The notes under the pieces: generated by a model | What the model saw: only the letters and a program-made list of their open reading frames with translations | Told to the model about the DNA's origin: nothing | Database searches by the model: none | Program-made: the position numbers and the translations under genes | Shown here: positions 1 to 6,533 of the stretch, in pieces | Position numbering within the stretch: the first letter of the stretch is position 1 | Layout of the letters: each line of letters begins with the position of its first letter | Assembly (NCBI GenBank): GCA_024304875.1 | Contig: JAMWZF010000054.1 | Location: 6,575-13,107 of the forward strand | Source: Paracoccaceae bacterium | GTDB taxonomy: Bacteria; Pseudomonadota; Alphaproteobacteria; Rhodobacterales; Rhodobacteraceae | Length of the DNA stretch: 6,533 bases | Direction of reading: 5' to 3'

Positions 1-42
1 TCTGGCTTTCGGGTCGGTTGGCAGCGGTGTTCGGTCTAACAT
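1..42 (-). CDS. Possible start of an unidentified gene leaving the left edge
   Basis: On the minus strand an ATG at 42-40 opens a frame of 14 codons (MLDRTPLPTDPKAR) with no stop before the window ends. An AGGGG stretch six bases upstream of the ATG could serve as a ribosome binding site. It follows the glycosyltransferase stop by 83 bases on the same strand, so it could be the next gene of the same direction. The fragment is far too short to assign a family. An alternative reading of the same bases is a promoter -10 element (TACTAT at 46-41), in which case the true start would lie beyond the edge. The call rests only on an open frame plus a plausible RBS. Confidence 0.3.
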   Translation of the reverse strand, partial: MLDRTPLPTDPKAR

Positions 43-68
43 AGTACGCCCCTGCAAAAAGGGCAAAA
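41..68 (-). promoter_or_regulatory. Weak promoter-like sequence before the left-edge gene
   Basis: On the minus strand, TTTTGC (68-63) and TACTAT (46-41) are separated by 16 bases, resembling a weak sigma70 pair. This AT-rich patch, including a run of five T, stands out in a GC-rich window and lies in the otherwise empty 1-125 region. It would start transcription just left of the ATG at 42, so this promoter and that start codon are mutually exclusive readings. I see no clear terminator for the glycosyltransferase in this gap. Confidence 0.2.
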
Positions 69-125
69 TTCGGTGTCGGGGCTGTGAGAACACGGGCTGT
101 CCGCAGATCGCGTCGGTGAAGCTGG

Positions 126-1097
126 TCAACTCCCGGTGATGGTCCGGTACAGGTCGGACCGGTACCCGAGGGCCGCCGCAACCCGGCCGCTGACTGTTCC
201 GGTCTTCTGGACGAGTTTCAGCAAGCGGGTGGGCCGGAAGGGAACGCCCAACGCGATGATGAGCAACGTGATCGCCTTGGCAGGCAAACTCAGAAGCACC
301 ATCCAGCGGGCAGCGGGCTGCGTCTCCAGCTTGCGGTGAAAATTGGTGCAGGACTGGTCGCGGGCCCGGCTGAACTGGTAGCGCAGCGTCAGGCGGCTCT
401 TCGGAATGTCTTCGTAGACAAATGCATCCTCGACCCACCCGACGGGAAGGCCGGCAGCCCGGACTTCGGCACTGAACTTGGAGTCGGTTCCTCCAGTGTA
501 ACGCATCGTCTCGTCGAACCAGAACCCGTGTTCCGAGAAGAGCCGTGTCTCGCCCAGCCAGTTGTTGGTAGCGACCGTGAAGCCCCGTCCGCTGGGGTCG
601 CTCGCGCGCCGTGCGGCAAGCGTCTCCTTTTCCCGGTACTTGATGACGAGCCCGCCATGAACGAGTCTCTCGGTTGTCGACAGGGGCTCGGACGGTTCGG
701 CCACCCGAAGAGGCGCACCGAGCAGCACGGCGGAACTTCGGTGGTAACCGTCGACCAGCCGGACCAGCCAATCCTCGGCCACCACTTCGTCGTCATCCAC
801 GAAGACCAGCAAGTCGGATTCCGCCGCGATCGCCTCTCTGGCGGCACGGTTTCGGCCGAACGGAATACCCTCTTCTGGCTCCAGGGCATAGGTCAGCGTC
901 AGCCCGTTGCTCAGCGGATCGTGGGCCGCGACGACGGCCTGCGACCGCGGTGCGCTGTCGTTCTCGACAATGAGGCAGGTCACCTCGCAGCCCTCCGGGA
1001 CCTGCATGTCAGCCCAGGATTTCAGCAGGGCCGACAGCATCTGGGGTCGCCCGCGGGTGAGGGCCGAGACCGTGATCTTGAGTGCCTGCCTGCGCAT
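126..1097 (-). CDS. Family 2 glycosyltransferase (GT-A fold, ExoM-like pattern)
   Basis: The 323-residue protein looks like an inverting GT2 enzyme that moves a sugar from a nucleotide-sugar donor, probably in polysaccharide or glycolipid synthesis at the inner face of the membrane. Seen directly: an N-terminal beta strand (KITVSALTRGRPQML, residues 7-21), a nucleotide-binding strand ending in LIVENDSAP (42-50), EEGIPFGRNRA (75-85), and the metal-binding DxD site in VFVDDDE (99-104, Asp101-103). Then come GGTDSKF (202-208) and YEDIPKSR (228-235), where the acidic ED pair is the likely catalytic-base region, and a basic QFSRARDQ (241-248). A hydrophobic stretch at 266-287 may anchor the C-terminus. 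This arrangement resembles ExoM-type transferases; donor and acceptor cannot be read. I chose ATG 1097 because AGGT sits six bases upstream and because the longer frame to 1163 would be translated through the pnp terminator. It follows pnp on the same strand. Stop TGA at 128-126. Confidence 0.85.
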   Translation of the reverse strand: MRRQALKITVSALTRGRPQMLSALLKSWADMQVPEGCEVTCLIVENDSAPRSQAVVAAHDPLSNGLTLTYALEPEEGIPFGRNRAAREAIAAESDLLVFVDDDEVVAEDWLVRLVDGYHRSSAVLLGAPLRVAEPSEPLSTTERLVHGGLVIKYREKETLAARRASDPSGRGFTVATNNWLGETRLFSEHGFWFDETMRYTGGTDSKFSAEVRAAGLPVGWVEDAFVYEDIPKSRLTLRYQFSRARDQSCTNFHRKLETQPAARWMVLLSLPAKAITLLIIALGVPFRPTRLLKLVQKTGTVSGRVAAALGYRSDLYRTITGS

Positions 1098-1103
1098 GTC
1101 GTG

Positions 1104-1107
1104 ACCT
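1104..1107 (-). promoter_or_regulatory. Weak ribosome binding site of the glycosyltransferase
   Basis: AGGT on the minus strand lies six bases before ATG 1097. It is modest, but it is the only Shine-Dalgarno-like sequence near the N-terminus and it decides the start against the longer frame beginning at 1163. Confidence 0.45.
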
Positions 1108-1120
1108 GTGAATGCAATCG

Positions 1121-1160
1121 AAAAGCAAAGGGATGCCCGGCACGCAGGCCGGACATCCCT
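1121..1160 (-). terminator. Intrinsic terminator of pnp
   Basis: In the minus-strand transcript, arms 1160-1148 and 1141-1129 form a 13-bp stem with a 6-base loop, followed by TTTGCTTTT (1129-1121). The one imperfect position is a G-U wobble in the minus-strand RNA (1153 with 1136) but would be an A-C mismatch in plus-strand RNA. Together with the T-tract this fixes the direction. The stem begins 30 bases after the pnp stop. The T-tract ends 23 bases before the glycosyltransferase ATG, so it separates the two genes transcriptionally. Confidence 0.88.
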
Positions 1161-1190
1161 CATCGTATCAGAAGCAGAAGGCGGTTTCGA

Positions 1191-3326
<2,136 letters not shown>

Positions 3327-3334
3327 GTAGCGTA

Positions 3335-3338
3335 TCCT
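3335..3338 (-). promoter_or_regulatory. Ribosome binding site of pnp
   Basis: AGGA on the minus strand, eight bases before ATG 3326, supports this start over the in-frame ATGs upstream. It lies only four bases from the foot of a small leader hairpin (3343-3354), so folding of the leader could affect access. Confidence 0.65.
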
Positions 3339-3342
3339 GTCA

Positions 3343-3429
3343 GGGAGCACTCCCGGGCCCTCCCGGGTCTCCCATTGCATTGGCGGCCCCATTGCCGCCG
3401 ACCCCATCATCATTCCATGCGCCGGGGTC
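3343..3429 (-). promoter_or_regulatory. Structured 5' leader of pnp with several hairpins
   Basis: Seen directly on the minus strand: GACCCC (3429-3424) can pair with GGGGTC (3405-3400) over an 18-base loop. GGCGGC (3399-3394) pairs with GCCGCC (3387-3382) over 6 bases. CCCGGG (3367-3362) pairs with CCCGGG (3357-3352) over 4 bases. An alternative small hairpin GGGA/TCCC (3354-3343) overlaps the last one and lies close to the RBS. In E. coli the pnp leader contains a stem-loop cleaved by RNase III, which lets PNPase repress its own translation. A similar role here is inference from position and structure only. Confidence 0.4.
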
Positions 3430-3431
3430 TA

Positions 3432-3458
3432 GGGCGTCACGTTTCAGATGGGCGTCAC
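3432..3458 (-). repeat. 9-bp direct repeat GTGACGCCC, two copies 18 bases apart
   Basis: Copies lie at 3458-3450 and 3440-3432 on the minus strand, identical over nine bases with an 18-base period. The first overlaps the candidate pnp -10 box and start site, and the second falls just downstream. Position is compatible with an operator. No known regulator motif is recognised, and chance recurrence is possible. Confidence 0.4.
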
Positions 3459-3483
3459 ATATACGTTTCTGGGCAAAACGCAA
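3456..3483 (-). promoter_or_regulatory. Candidate promoter of pnp
   Basis: TTGCGT (3483-3478) and TATGTG (3461-3456) on the minus strand are 16 bases apart and sit in the most AT-rich part of the gap between the MFS gene and pnp. Initiation would be near 3449, giving a leader of roughly 120 bases that contains the pnp hairpins. The -10 box overlaps one copy of a 9-bp direct repeat. Match to consensus is partial. Confidence 0.4.
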
Positions 3484-3519
3484 ACCGAACTGTTGTCGCG
3501 GGGCCGGGCCGCCGGTGCG

Positions 3520-4680
3520 TCAGGCCCGCGCCGCCGGGCGTGCGAAGATCGGAACCAGCGCCATCAGCGCCGCCAGCATCCAGAAGGCGGTGGCGAGGGA
3601 GGTCGCCTCGGCGACGAAGCCGATCAGCGCGGGACCGAGCAGGATGCCGGCGTAGCCCGTCGTCGTCACCGCCGCGATGGCGAGGGCCGGGGGCATGACG
3701 CTCTGCCGGCCGGCGAGGCTGAAGAGGACCGGCACGATGTTGGAGGCGCCGACGCCGATCAGTGCGAAGCCGGTGAGCGCCAGCGCGGCGCTGGGCGCGA
3801 GGATCACCGTGCCCAGCCCGAGGATCGTGATGATCCCGCCGCCGGTCAGCACCCTGAGCCCGCCGAGGGCCGAGACGATCCGGTCGCCCAGCAGGCGCAT
3901 GACCGTCATCGCGACGGAGAACACCATGAACCCCGCGCCCGCGTTGTCCGGGACCATCAGCTCGAGGTCGATCAGCAGAAGCGCGCCCCAATCCAGCAGC
4001 GCGCCTTCCGTCAGGAAGGCGCAGCCGGCCAGGATCGCCAGCAGGACGACGATTCCGTGAGGCAGGACGAAGGCCGGCGCCTCCTCGCCCTGCGCCCGGC
4101 GGAGCAGGCGGGGAGCGGCAAGGCCGATCGCGGCGAGGGTCAGAAGTGCGCCCAGCAGGGCCGCCAGGGTCGGAGAAAGACCGGCCCAGAGCAGAGCGGT
4201 AACGCCGCCCGCCCCGGCGAACCCGCCCAGCGAATACATCGCGTGAAACCCCGACATCATCGGCCGGGCCGCGCGCTTCTCGACCTCGGCCCCGTGCACG
4301 TTCATCGCCACGTCGAGGCTGCCGAGGGCGCCGCCGAGAACGAGCAGGACCAGCCCCAGAATCCACTGCTGCTGGGCGAGGGCGAGAAACGGAATGACGA
4401 GGCCGAGAACCACGCCGGACCAGATCACGATGGGCCGCGCGCCCAGCCTCGTCGACAGAACCCCCGTGACCGGCATGGCCGTCACCGACCCGATCCCGAG
4501 GCAGAGCAGGAGGAGGCCGAACTGGGCCTCGCTCGCGCCGACGTTCGCCTTGGCGAAGGGCACCAGCGGCGCCCAGCAGGCGATGCCGAAGCCGGCGGCA
4601 AGGAAGGACAGCCGCGTCGCAAGGGCGGCGGCGGGCAGGGGCGTCGTGCCCGGCGGGGTGGTGGCGCTAACGGACGTCAT
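3520..4680 (-). CDS. MFS transporter, YbjJ / fucose-permease-like
   Basis: The 386-residue, highly hydrophobic inner-membrane protein has about twelve transmembrane segments: roughly 20-45, 52-78, 82-102, 106-128, 141-168, 170-190, 206-237, 246-272, 276-297, 300-323, 331-355 and 361-381. Between helices 2 and 3 it has the GVLSTRLGAR loop (73-82), a short form of the MFS inter-helix motif. Helix 4 ends SLDVAMNVHG (121-130), helix 5 carries GFHAMYSLGG (144-153), and helix 7 ends TEGALLDWGALLLID (224-238). These three motifs are characteristic of the YbjJ-like branch. Its substrate is not known, so none is proposed. The hydroxylase stop is 48 bases upstream and in the same frame, so the pair is probably co-transcribed. 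No good Shine-Dalgarno precedes ATG 4680; instead a hairpin at 4686-4714 sits there. No other ATG, GTG or TTG occurs near the N-terminus before the first helix, so this start is kept. Stop TGA at 3522-3520. Confidence 0.88.
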   Translation of the reverse strand: MTSVSATTPPGTTPLPAAALATRLSFLAAGFGIACWAPLVPFAKANVGASEAQFGLLLLCLGIGSVTAMPVTGVLSTRLGARPIVIWSGVVLGLVIPFLALAQQQWILGLVLLVLGGALGSLDVAMNVHGAEVEKRAARPMMSGFHAMYSLGGFAGAGGVTALLWAGLSPTLAALLGALLTLAAIGLAAPRLLRRAQGEEAPAFVLPHGIVVLLAILAGCAFLTEGALLDWGALLLIDLELMVPDNAGAGFMVFSVAMTVMRLLGDRIVSALGGLRVLTGGGIITILGLGTVILAPSAALALTGFALIGVGASNIVPVLFSLAGRQSVMPPALAIAAVTTTGYAGILLGPALIGFVAEATSLATAFWMLAALMALVPIFARPAARA

Positions 4681-4685
4681 GCGGG

Positions 4686-4714
4686 CGACAGACCACGGCG
4701 CCGCGGGGCTGTCG
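4686..4714 (-). promoter_or_regulatory. Hairpin just upstream of the MFS start codon
   Basis: CGACAG (4714-4709) can pair with CTGTCG (4691-4686) on the minus strand, with partial further pairing in the GC-rich 17-base interior. It starts 14 bases after the hydroxylase stop and ends five bases before ATG 4680, where a ribosome binding site would be expected. No T-tract follows, so it does not look like an intrinsic terminator. A translational effect on the MFS gene is inference. Confidence 0.35.
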
Positions 4715-4728
4715 AGACACGTTTGGTG

Positions 4729-5463
4729 TCAGGCTGTAGTCGCGGCCTTGCGGGCCTGCGCCCCGGGTTTCGCGGGCAGGCCGAAGGTCTTGCGCGCGGT
4801 GACCAGCCGCAGGTCCTCGGGGTCCATGCCGAGGGACAGCACGGTCTCGCGGTCGAACCGCTCTTTCGCCGTGTCCTTGTCGTAGGTCGTGCCGAACAGC
4901 CGGTCGATCCAGCCCATGCCGAAGCTGACGTGGAAATTGCTGTCGTGGTCGTTGAAGTGGTGGCGCAGGTGCTCGTGCGTGACGCGCTGGCCGAACCAGC
5001 CCTTGGGGACGTTCAGATGCGCCAGCGTGTGGCAGTATTCATAGAAGGCAAAGGCCGAGACGGACCCGACCCAGACGGCGGTGACGGCAAAGAGGGCGGC
5101 GATGGGCAGGCCCGCAAGGGGCCACAGGATCAGCGTGTGAAGCGCCGCCGAGCCCAATGCGAACTTGACGACGAACCAGCTCGGCCCGCCGGTGAAGAAC
5201 TCCGGCTCGGTCGGGAACTCGTGGTGGCCGATGTGGCTGCGGTAGAGGTCGTTGAAGGGGCTCTGCGCGGTCGGCGGCTCCTGGTGGTAGAGGAACCGGT
5301 GCATCACGTACTCGACGAAGAACTGCATCACCACGCCCCAGACCAGTGCGACGAGGGCGAGGGCCGAGCCCCACCAGATCGCGGCGATCACGCCAATCGT
5401 CCAGAACGGCGCCAGCTTGCGCAGGCTGTCCATGTAGAACAGGACCTTCAGGGTCGGGATCAT
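4729..5463 (-). CDS. Fatty acid hydroxylase / sterol desaturase superfamily protein
   Basis: This 244-residue integral membrane protein belongs to the non-haem di-iron hydroxylases that use O2 to hydroxylate or desaturate lipid-like substrates. The histidine clusters that bind the two irons are complete: HRFLYH (55-60), HIGHHE (77-82), EYCHTLAH (142-149), HEHLRHH (163-169) and a final His178 in NFHVSFG. Hydrophobic segments lie at about 20-50 and 97-140, placing the clusters on one face of the membrane. The pattern is closer to fatty-acid 2-hydroxylases than to the shorter carotenoid hydroxylases, but the substrate cannot be read. ATG 5463 is chosen because AGGAGG lies seven bases upstream; the frame extends 20 codons further to 5523 but those look non-coding and overlap the candidate promoter. 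It stands between rpsO with its terminator and the MFS gene. TGA at 4731-4729. Confidence 0.88.
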   Translation of the reverse strand: MIPTLKVLFYMDSLRKLAPFWTIGVIAAIWWGSALALVALVWGVVMQFFVEYVMHRFLYHQEPPTAQSPFNDLYRSHIGHHEFPTEPEFFTGGPSWFVVKFALGSAALHTLILWPLAGLPIAALFAVTAVWVGSVSAFAFYEYCHTLAHLNVPKGWFGQRVTHEHLRHHFNDHDSNFHVSFGMGWIDRLFGTTYDKDTAKERFDRETVLSLGMDPEDLRLVTARKTFGLPAKPGAQARKAATTA

Positions 5464-5470
5464 CGCGGCT

Positions 5471-5476
5471 CCTCCT
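5471..5476 (-). promoter_or_regulatory. Strong ribosome binding site of the hydroxylase
   Basis: A perfect AGGAGG on the minus strand, seven bases before ATG 5463. It settles the start choice and suggests efficient translation, in contrast to the neighbouring MFS gene. Confidence 0.8.
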
Positions 5477-5484
5477 CGTCCCTC

Positions 5485-5514
5485 AGGATGCCAAACCGGA
5501 CGCGCCCCGGTCAA
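5485..5514 (-). promoter_or_regulatory. Candidate promoter of the hydroxylase-MFS pair
   Basis: TTGACC (5514-5509) is a good -35 element; CATCCT (5490-5485) after an 18-base spacer is a weak -10. It lies between the rpsO terminator and the hydroxylase RBS, where a promoter is needed if the terminator is efficient. It would give a leader of only about 15 bases. Confidence 0.35.
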
Positions 5515-5547
5515 ACGGGACACCGCGTCACCGGCCCCTTGAGACGC

Positions 5548-5579
5548 AAAACGCCCGCGGCCGGGTGGCTGCGGGCGTT
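5548..5579 (-). terminator. Intrinsic terminator of rpsO
   Basis: AACGCCCGC (5579-5571) pairs perfectly with GCGGGCGTT (5558-5550) in minus-strand RNA around a 12-base loop that can itself form a short GCC/GGC stem. The 3' side runs into TTTT (5551-5548). It begins 25 bases after the rpsO stop. On the plus strand only two T follow the stem, so the direction is minus. Confidence 0.85.
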
Positions 5580-5604
5580 CGCTGTCTGCGAGGGCCGTCC
5601 CGCC

Positions 5605-5874
5605 TCAGCGGCGGATACCCAGGCGGCCGATCAGCGACTTGTAGCGCTCTTCGTCCTTGGCCTTGAGATAGTCGAGCAGCTTGCGGCGCTGGGCCACCAT
5701 CTTCAGAAGGCCACGGCGGCCGTGGTTGTCCTTCTTGTGGGTCTTGAAGTGCTCGGTCAGCGTGGCAATCCGGGTGGTCAGGATCGCGACCTGGACCTCG
5801 GGCGAACCGGTGTCGCCTTCGGCGGTGGCGTATTCCTTGATGACCTTTTCTTTGTCTTCGGCAGTGATCGACAT
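5605..5874 (-). CDS. rpsO: 30S ribosomal protein S15
   Basis: The 89-residue protein has the standard length. S15 is a primary 16S rRNA-binding protein of the small subunit platform; it binds helices of the central domain and allows S6/S18 to join. The sequence shows the conserved TGSPEVQVA (22-30), the LTEHFKTHKKDNHGRRGL block (39-56) with the RNA-contacting His42, His46, Asp49 and His51, then LLKMVAQRRKLLDYLK (56-71) and the basic C-terminal end GRLGIRR. ATG 5874 gives the usual MSITAEDK start and has AAGGAG six bases upstream; the longer frame to 5982 is leader. In E. coli S15 represses its own mRNA by binding the leader; whether that happens here cannot be seen. It has its own terminator. 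The next gene downstream is a hydroxylase rather than pnp, and the one upstream is an RTX gene. Confidence 0.98.
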   Translation of the reverse strand: MSITAEDKEKVIKEYATAEGDTGSPEVQVAILTTRIATLTEHFKTHKKDNHGRRGLLKMVAQRRKLLDYLKAKDEERYKSLIGRLGIRR

Positions 5875-5880
5875 CGGGGT

Positions 5881-5886
5881 CTCCTT
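5881..5886 (-). promoter_or_regulatory. Strong ribosome binding site of rpsO
   Basis: AAGGAG on the minus strand, six bases before ATG 5874, fixes the start of S15. Confidence 0.85.
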
Positions 5887-5891
5887 GGTCT

Positions 5892-5918
5892 GGATGTCAT
5901 GGCGCAAGCCGGGATGTC
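5892..5918 (-). repeat. Short direct repeat GACATCC in the rpsO leader
   Basis: Two copies (5918-5912 and 5898-5892) lie 20 bases apart, about two helical turns, just upstream of the rpsO RBS. The 131-base gap 5875-6005 otherwise holds no clear promoter and only a small CCCC/GGGG hairpin at 5950-5963. The repeat could be chance. Confidence 0.3.
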
Positions 5919-6005
5919 GTCCAGCAGGGCCCTTGGAGGGTGAACCGACCCCCGAAACAGGGGCGGATGGGCGCGGATACACGAGGGCGCCGCGAAAGGA
6001 AAGGC

Positions 6006-6533
6006 CTAAGCGGCGACCAGTTCCACCAGGGCGGTGTCGAAGCTGGTGATGCCTCTCAGGACAAGGACCGGCTGCCCGTTGGCCATGATCGTGGTGCCGG
6101 CAGCCGAACTGGCCGTCGTGATCGCCGGCACGGGGCCGGCAGGATCGTAGAGCACTTGAAGCCGATCGGCGGCGGCGTCGAAGTCCGTGACAATCGCCGG
6201 GCCATCGGGATCGGACTGGCCGCCGAAGGTGTCGTCGCCGCGACCCCCGGTCAGAACGTCGGCGACGCCGCCCAGCAGAACGTCGTTGCCCGCCCCGCCG
6301 TTGAGGAAATCGGCAGCACCGTCTCCCCTTCCGTCAAGAACATCGGCGCCCGACCCGCCATGCATGACGTCGGCGCCGGGGCCGCCGGCCAGGACATCGC
6401 CGCCGAGGTTGCCCGCCAAGGTGTCGTCCCCCGTCCCGCCGTACAGCAGGTCCGCCCCGTCTCCGCCCGTCAGCGTATCGGCCCCGGCACCGCCCGCGAT
6501 CCGGTCGTCGCCGACATGCCCGTAGAGGTCGTC
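6006..6533 (-). CDS. RTX / hemolysin-type calcium-binding protein, C-terminal part
   Basis: The frame is open from the right edge to TAG at 6008-6006, giving 175 residues of an incomplete protein. Residues 1-105 are nonapeptide RTX repeats of the GGxGxDxLx type (for example GGAGADTLT at 14-22, GGDGADLLY at 23-31, GGSGADVLD at 59-67), which in this family bind Ca2+ and fold into a parallel beta-roll outside the cell. Residues 106-175 form the cap that typically follows, with IVTDFDAAADRLQVL (114-128), and a tail ending LVELVAA. RTX proteins are usually exported by type I secretion using an uncleaved C-terminal signal; no secretion genes are visible here. The N-terminal or catalytic part lies beyond the window, so the activity (protease, adhesin, lipase or none) is unknown. 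A TTG at 6419 is not the true start because repeats continue upstream of it. Confidence 0.92.
   Translation of the reverse strand, partial: DDLYGHVGDDRIAGGAGADTLTGGDGADLLYGGTGDDTLAGNLGGDVLAGGPGADVMHGGSGADVLDGRGDGAADFLNGGAGNDVLLGGVADVLTGGRGDDTFGGQSDPDGPAIVTDFDAAADRLQVLYDPAGPVPAITTASSAAGTTIMANGQPVLVLRGITSFDTALVELVAA
6219..6533 (-). repeat. RTX nonapeptide repeat tract
   Basis: About eleven tandem units of roughly 27 bases encode GGxGxDxLx repeats. Nucleotide identity between units is limited, as expected for an old array held by protein selection. Two units break the nine-residue period: one is extended (residues 68-78, 11 residues) and one is shortened (88-95, 8 residues). Confidence 0.85.

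Noticed and set aside
1098..1163. A 22-codon N-terminal extension of the glycosyltransferase to an ATG at 1163
   Set aside because: It would be encoded across the pnp terminator stem and T-tract and does not resemble the family; ATG 1097 with AGGT upstream fits better.
3327..3413. A 29-codon N-terminal extension of PNPase from ATGs near 3413
   Set aside because: Family members start at MFN; the extension falls in the hairpin-rich leader and ATG 3326 has its own RBS.
3505..3528. A 6-bp inverted repeat (CGGGCC/GGCCCG) across the MFS stop codon, as a terminator
   Set aside because: The stem is short, the loop is 12 bases and no T-tract follows, so it is not enough to call a terminator.
3455..4366. 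A 303-codon minus-strand frame overlapping the MFS gene in another frame
   Set aside because: The translation is Arg/Gly/Pro-rich without hydrophobic segments, while the alternative frame gives a textbook 12-helix transporter.
3448..5943. An 831-codon open frame on the plus strand opposite the MFS gene, hydroxylase and rpsO
   Set aside because: It spans three real genes and their terminator and promoter regions, has low-complexity Arg/Gly/Gln-rich composition, and has no recognisable family pattern.
5950..5963. A CCCC/GGGG hairpin between the RTX gene and rpsO as a terminator
   Set aside because: A four-base stem without a following T-tract is within chance expectation at this GC content.
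6187..6525. A 112-codon plus-strand frame rich in Pro and Ser near the right edge
   Set aside because: It is the antisense image of the RTX repeats; its apparent periodicity comes from the GGxGxDxLx coding units.

Overview
The window reads as chromosomal DNA from a GC-rich alphaproteobacterium, most likely of the Rhodobacterales (roseobacter/Rhodobacteraceae type). The basis is the high GC content, strong third-position GC bias, the style of the PNPase and S15 proteins, and an RTX-type gene next door. This is judged by eye; no search was run. All genes recognised lie on the minus strand, so the biological order runs from the right edge to the left edge.

Reading right to left: (i) 6533-6006, the C-terminal part of an RTX / hemolysin-type calcium-binding repeat protein that enters from the right edge. 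(ii) 5874-5605, rpsO (ribosomal protein S15), with a strong ribosome binding site and its own intrinsic terminator at 5579-5548. (iii) 5463-4729, a membrane di-iron hydroxylase of the fatty acid hydroxylase/sterol desaturase superfamily, with a very good Shine-Dalgarno and a possible promoter. (iv) 4680-3520, a 12-helix MFS transporter resembling the YbjJ/fucose-permease-like branch. (v) 3326-1191, pnp (polynucleotide phosphorylase), complete at 711 aa, preceded by a leader with several hairpins and a possible promoter, and ended by a clear intrinsic terminator at 1160-1121. (vi) 1097-126, a family 2 glycosyltransferase, ExoM-like in pattern. (vii) At 42-1 a possible further gene may begin and leave the window on the left.

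The core is the translation/RNA-decay pair rpsO and pnp, which are adjacent in many proteobacteria. Here two unrelated membrane-protein genes separate them, and an RTX gene rather than truB lies upstream of rpsO. Terminators after rpsO and after pnp, plus promoter-like sequences before the hydroxylase and pnp, suggest at least three transcription units rather than one operon. The hydroxylase and MFS gene are 48 nt apart and are probably co-transcribed. The RTX protein, the glycosyltransferase and perhaps the hydroxylase all relate to the cell surface or envelope, but nothing in the sequence shows that they act together.

I see no CRISPR array, insertion sequence, tRNA, rRNA or attachment site. 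Very long open frames on the plus strand (336-3698 and 3448-5943) are antisense shadows of the real genes. I found no convincing new biological system. The points most worth a second look are the interrupted rpsO-pnp neighbourhood, the structured pnp leader with a repeat overlapping its candidate promoter, and the hairpin at the MFS start.
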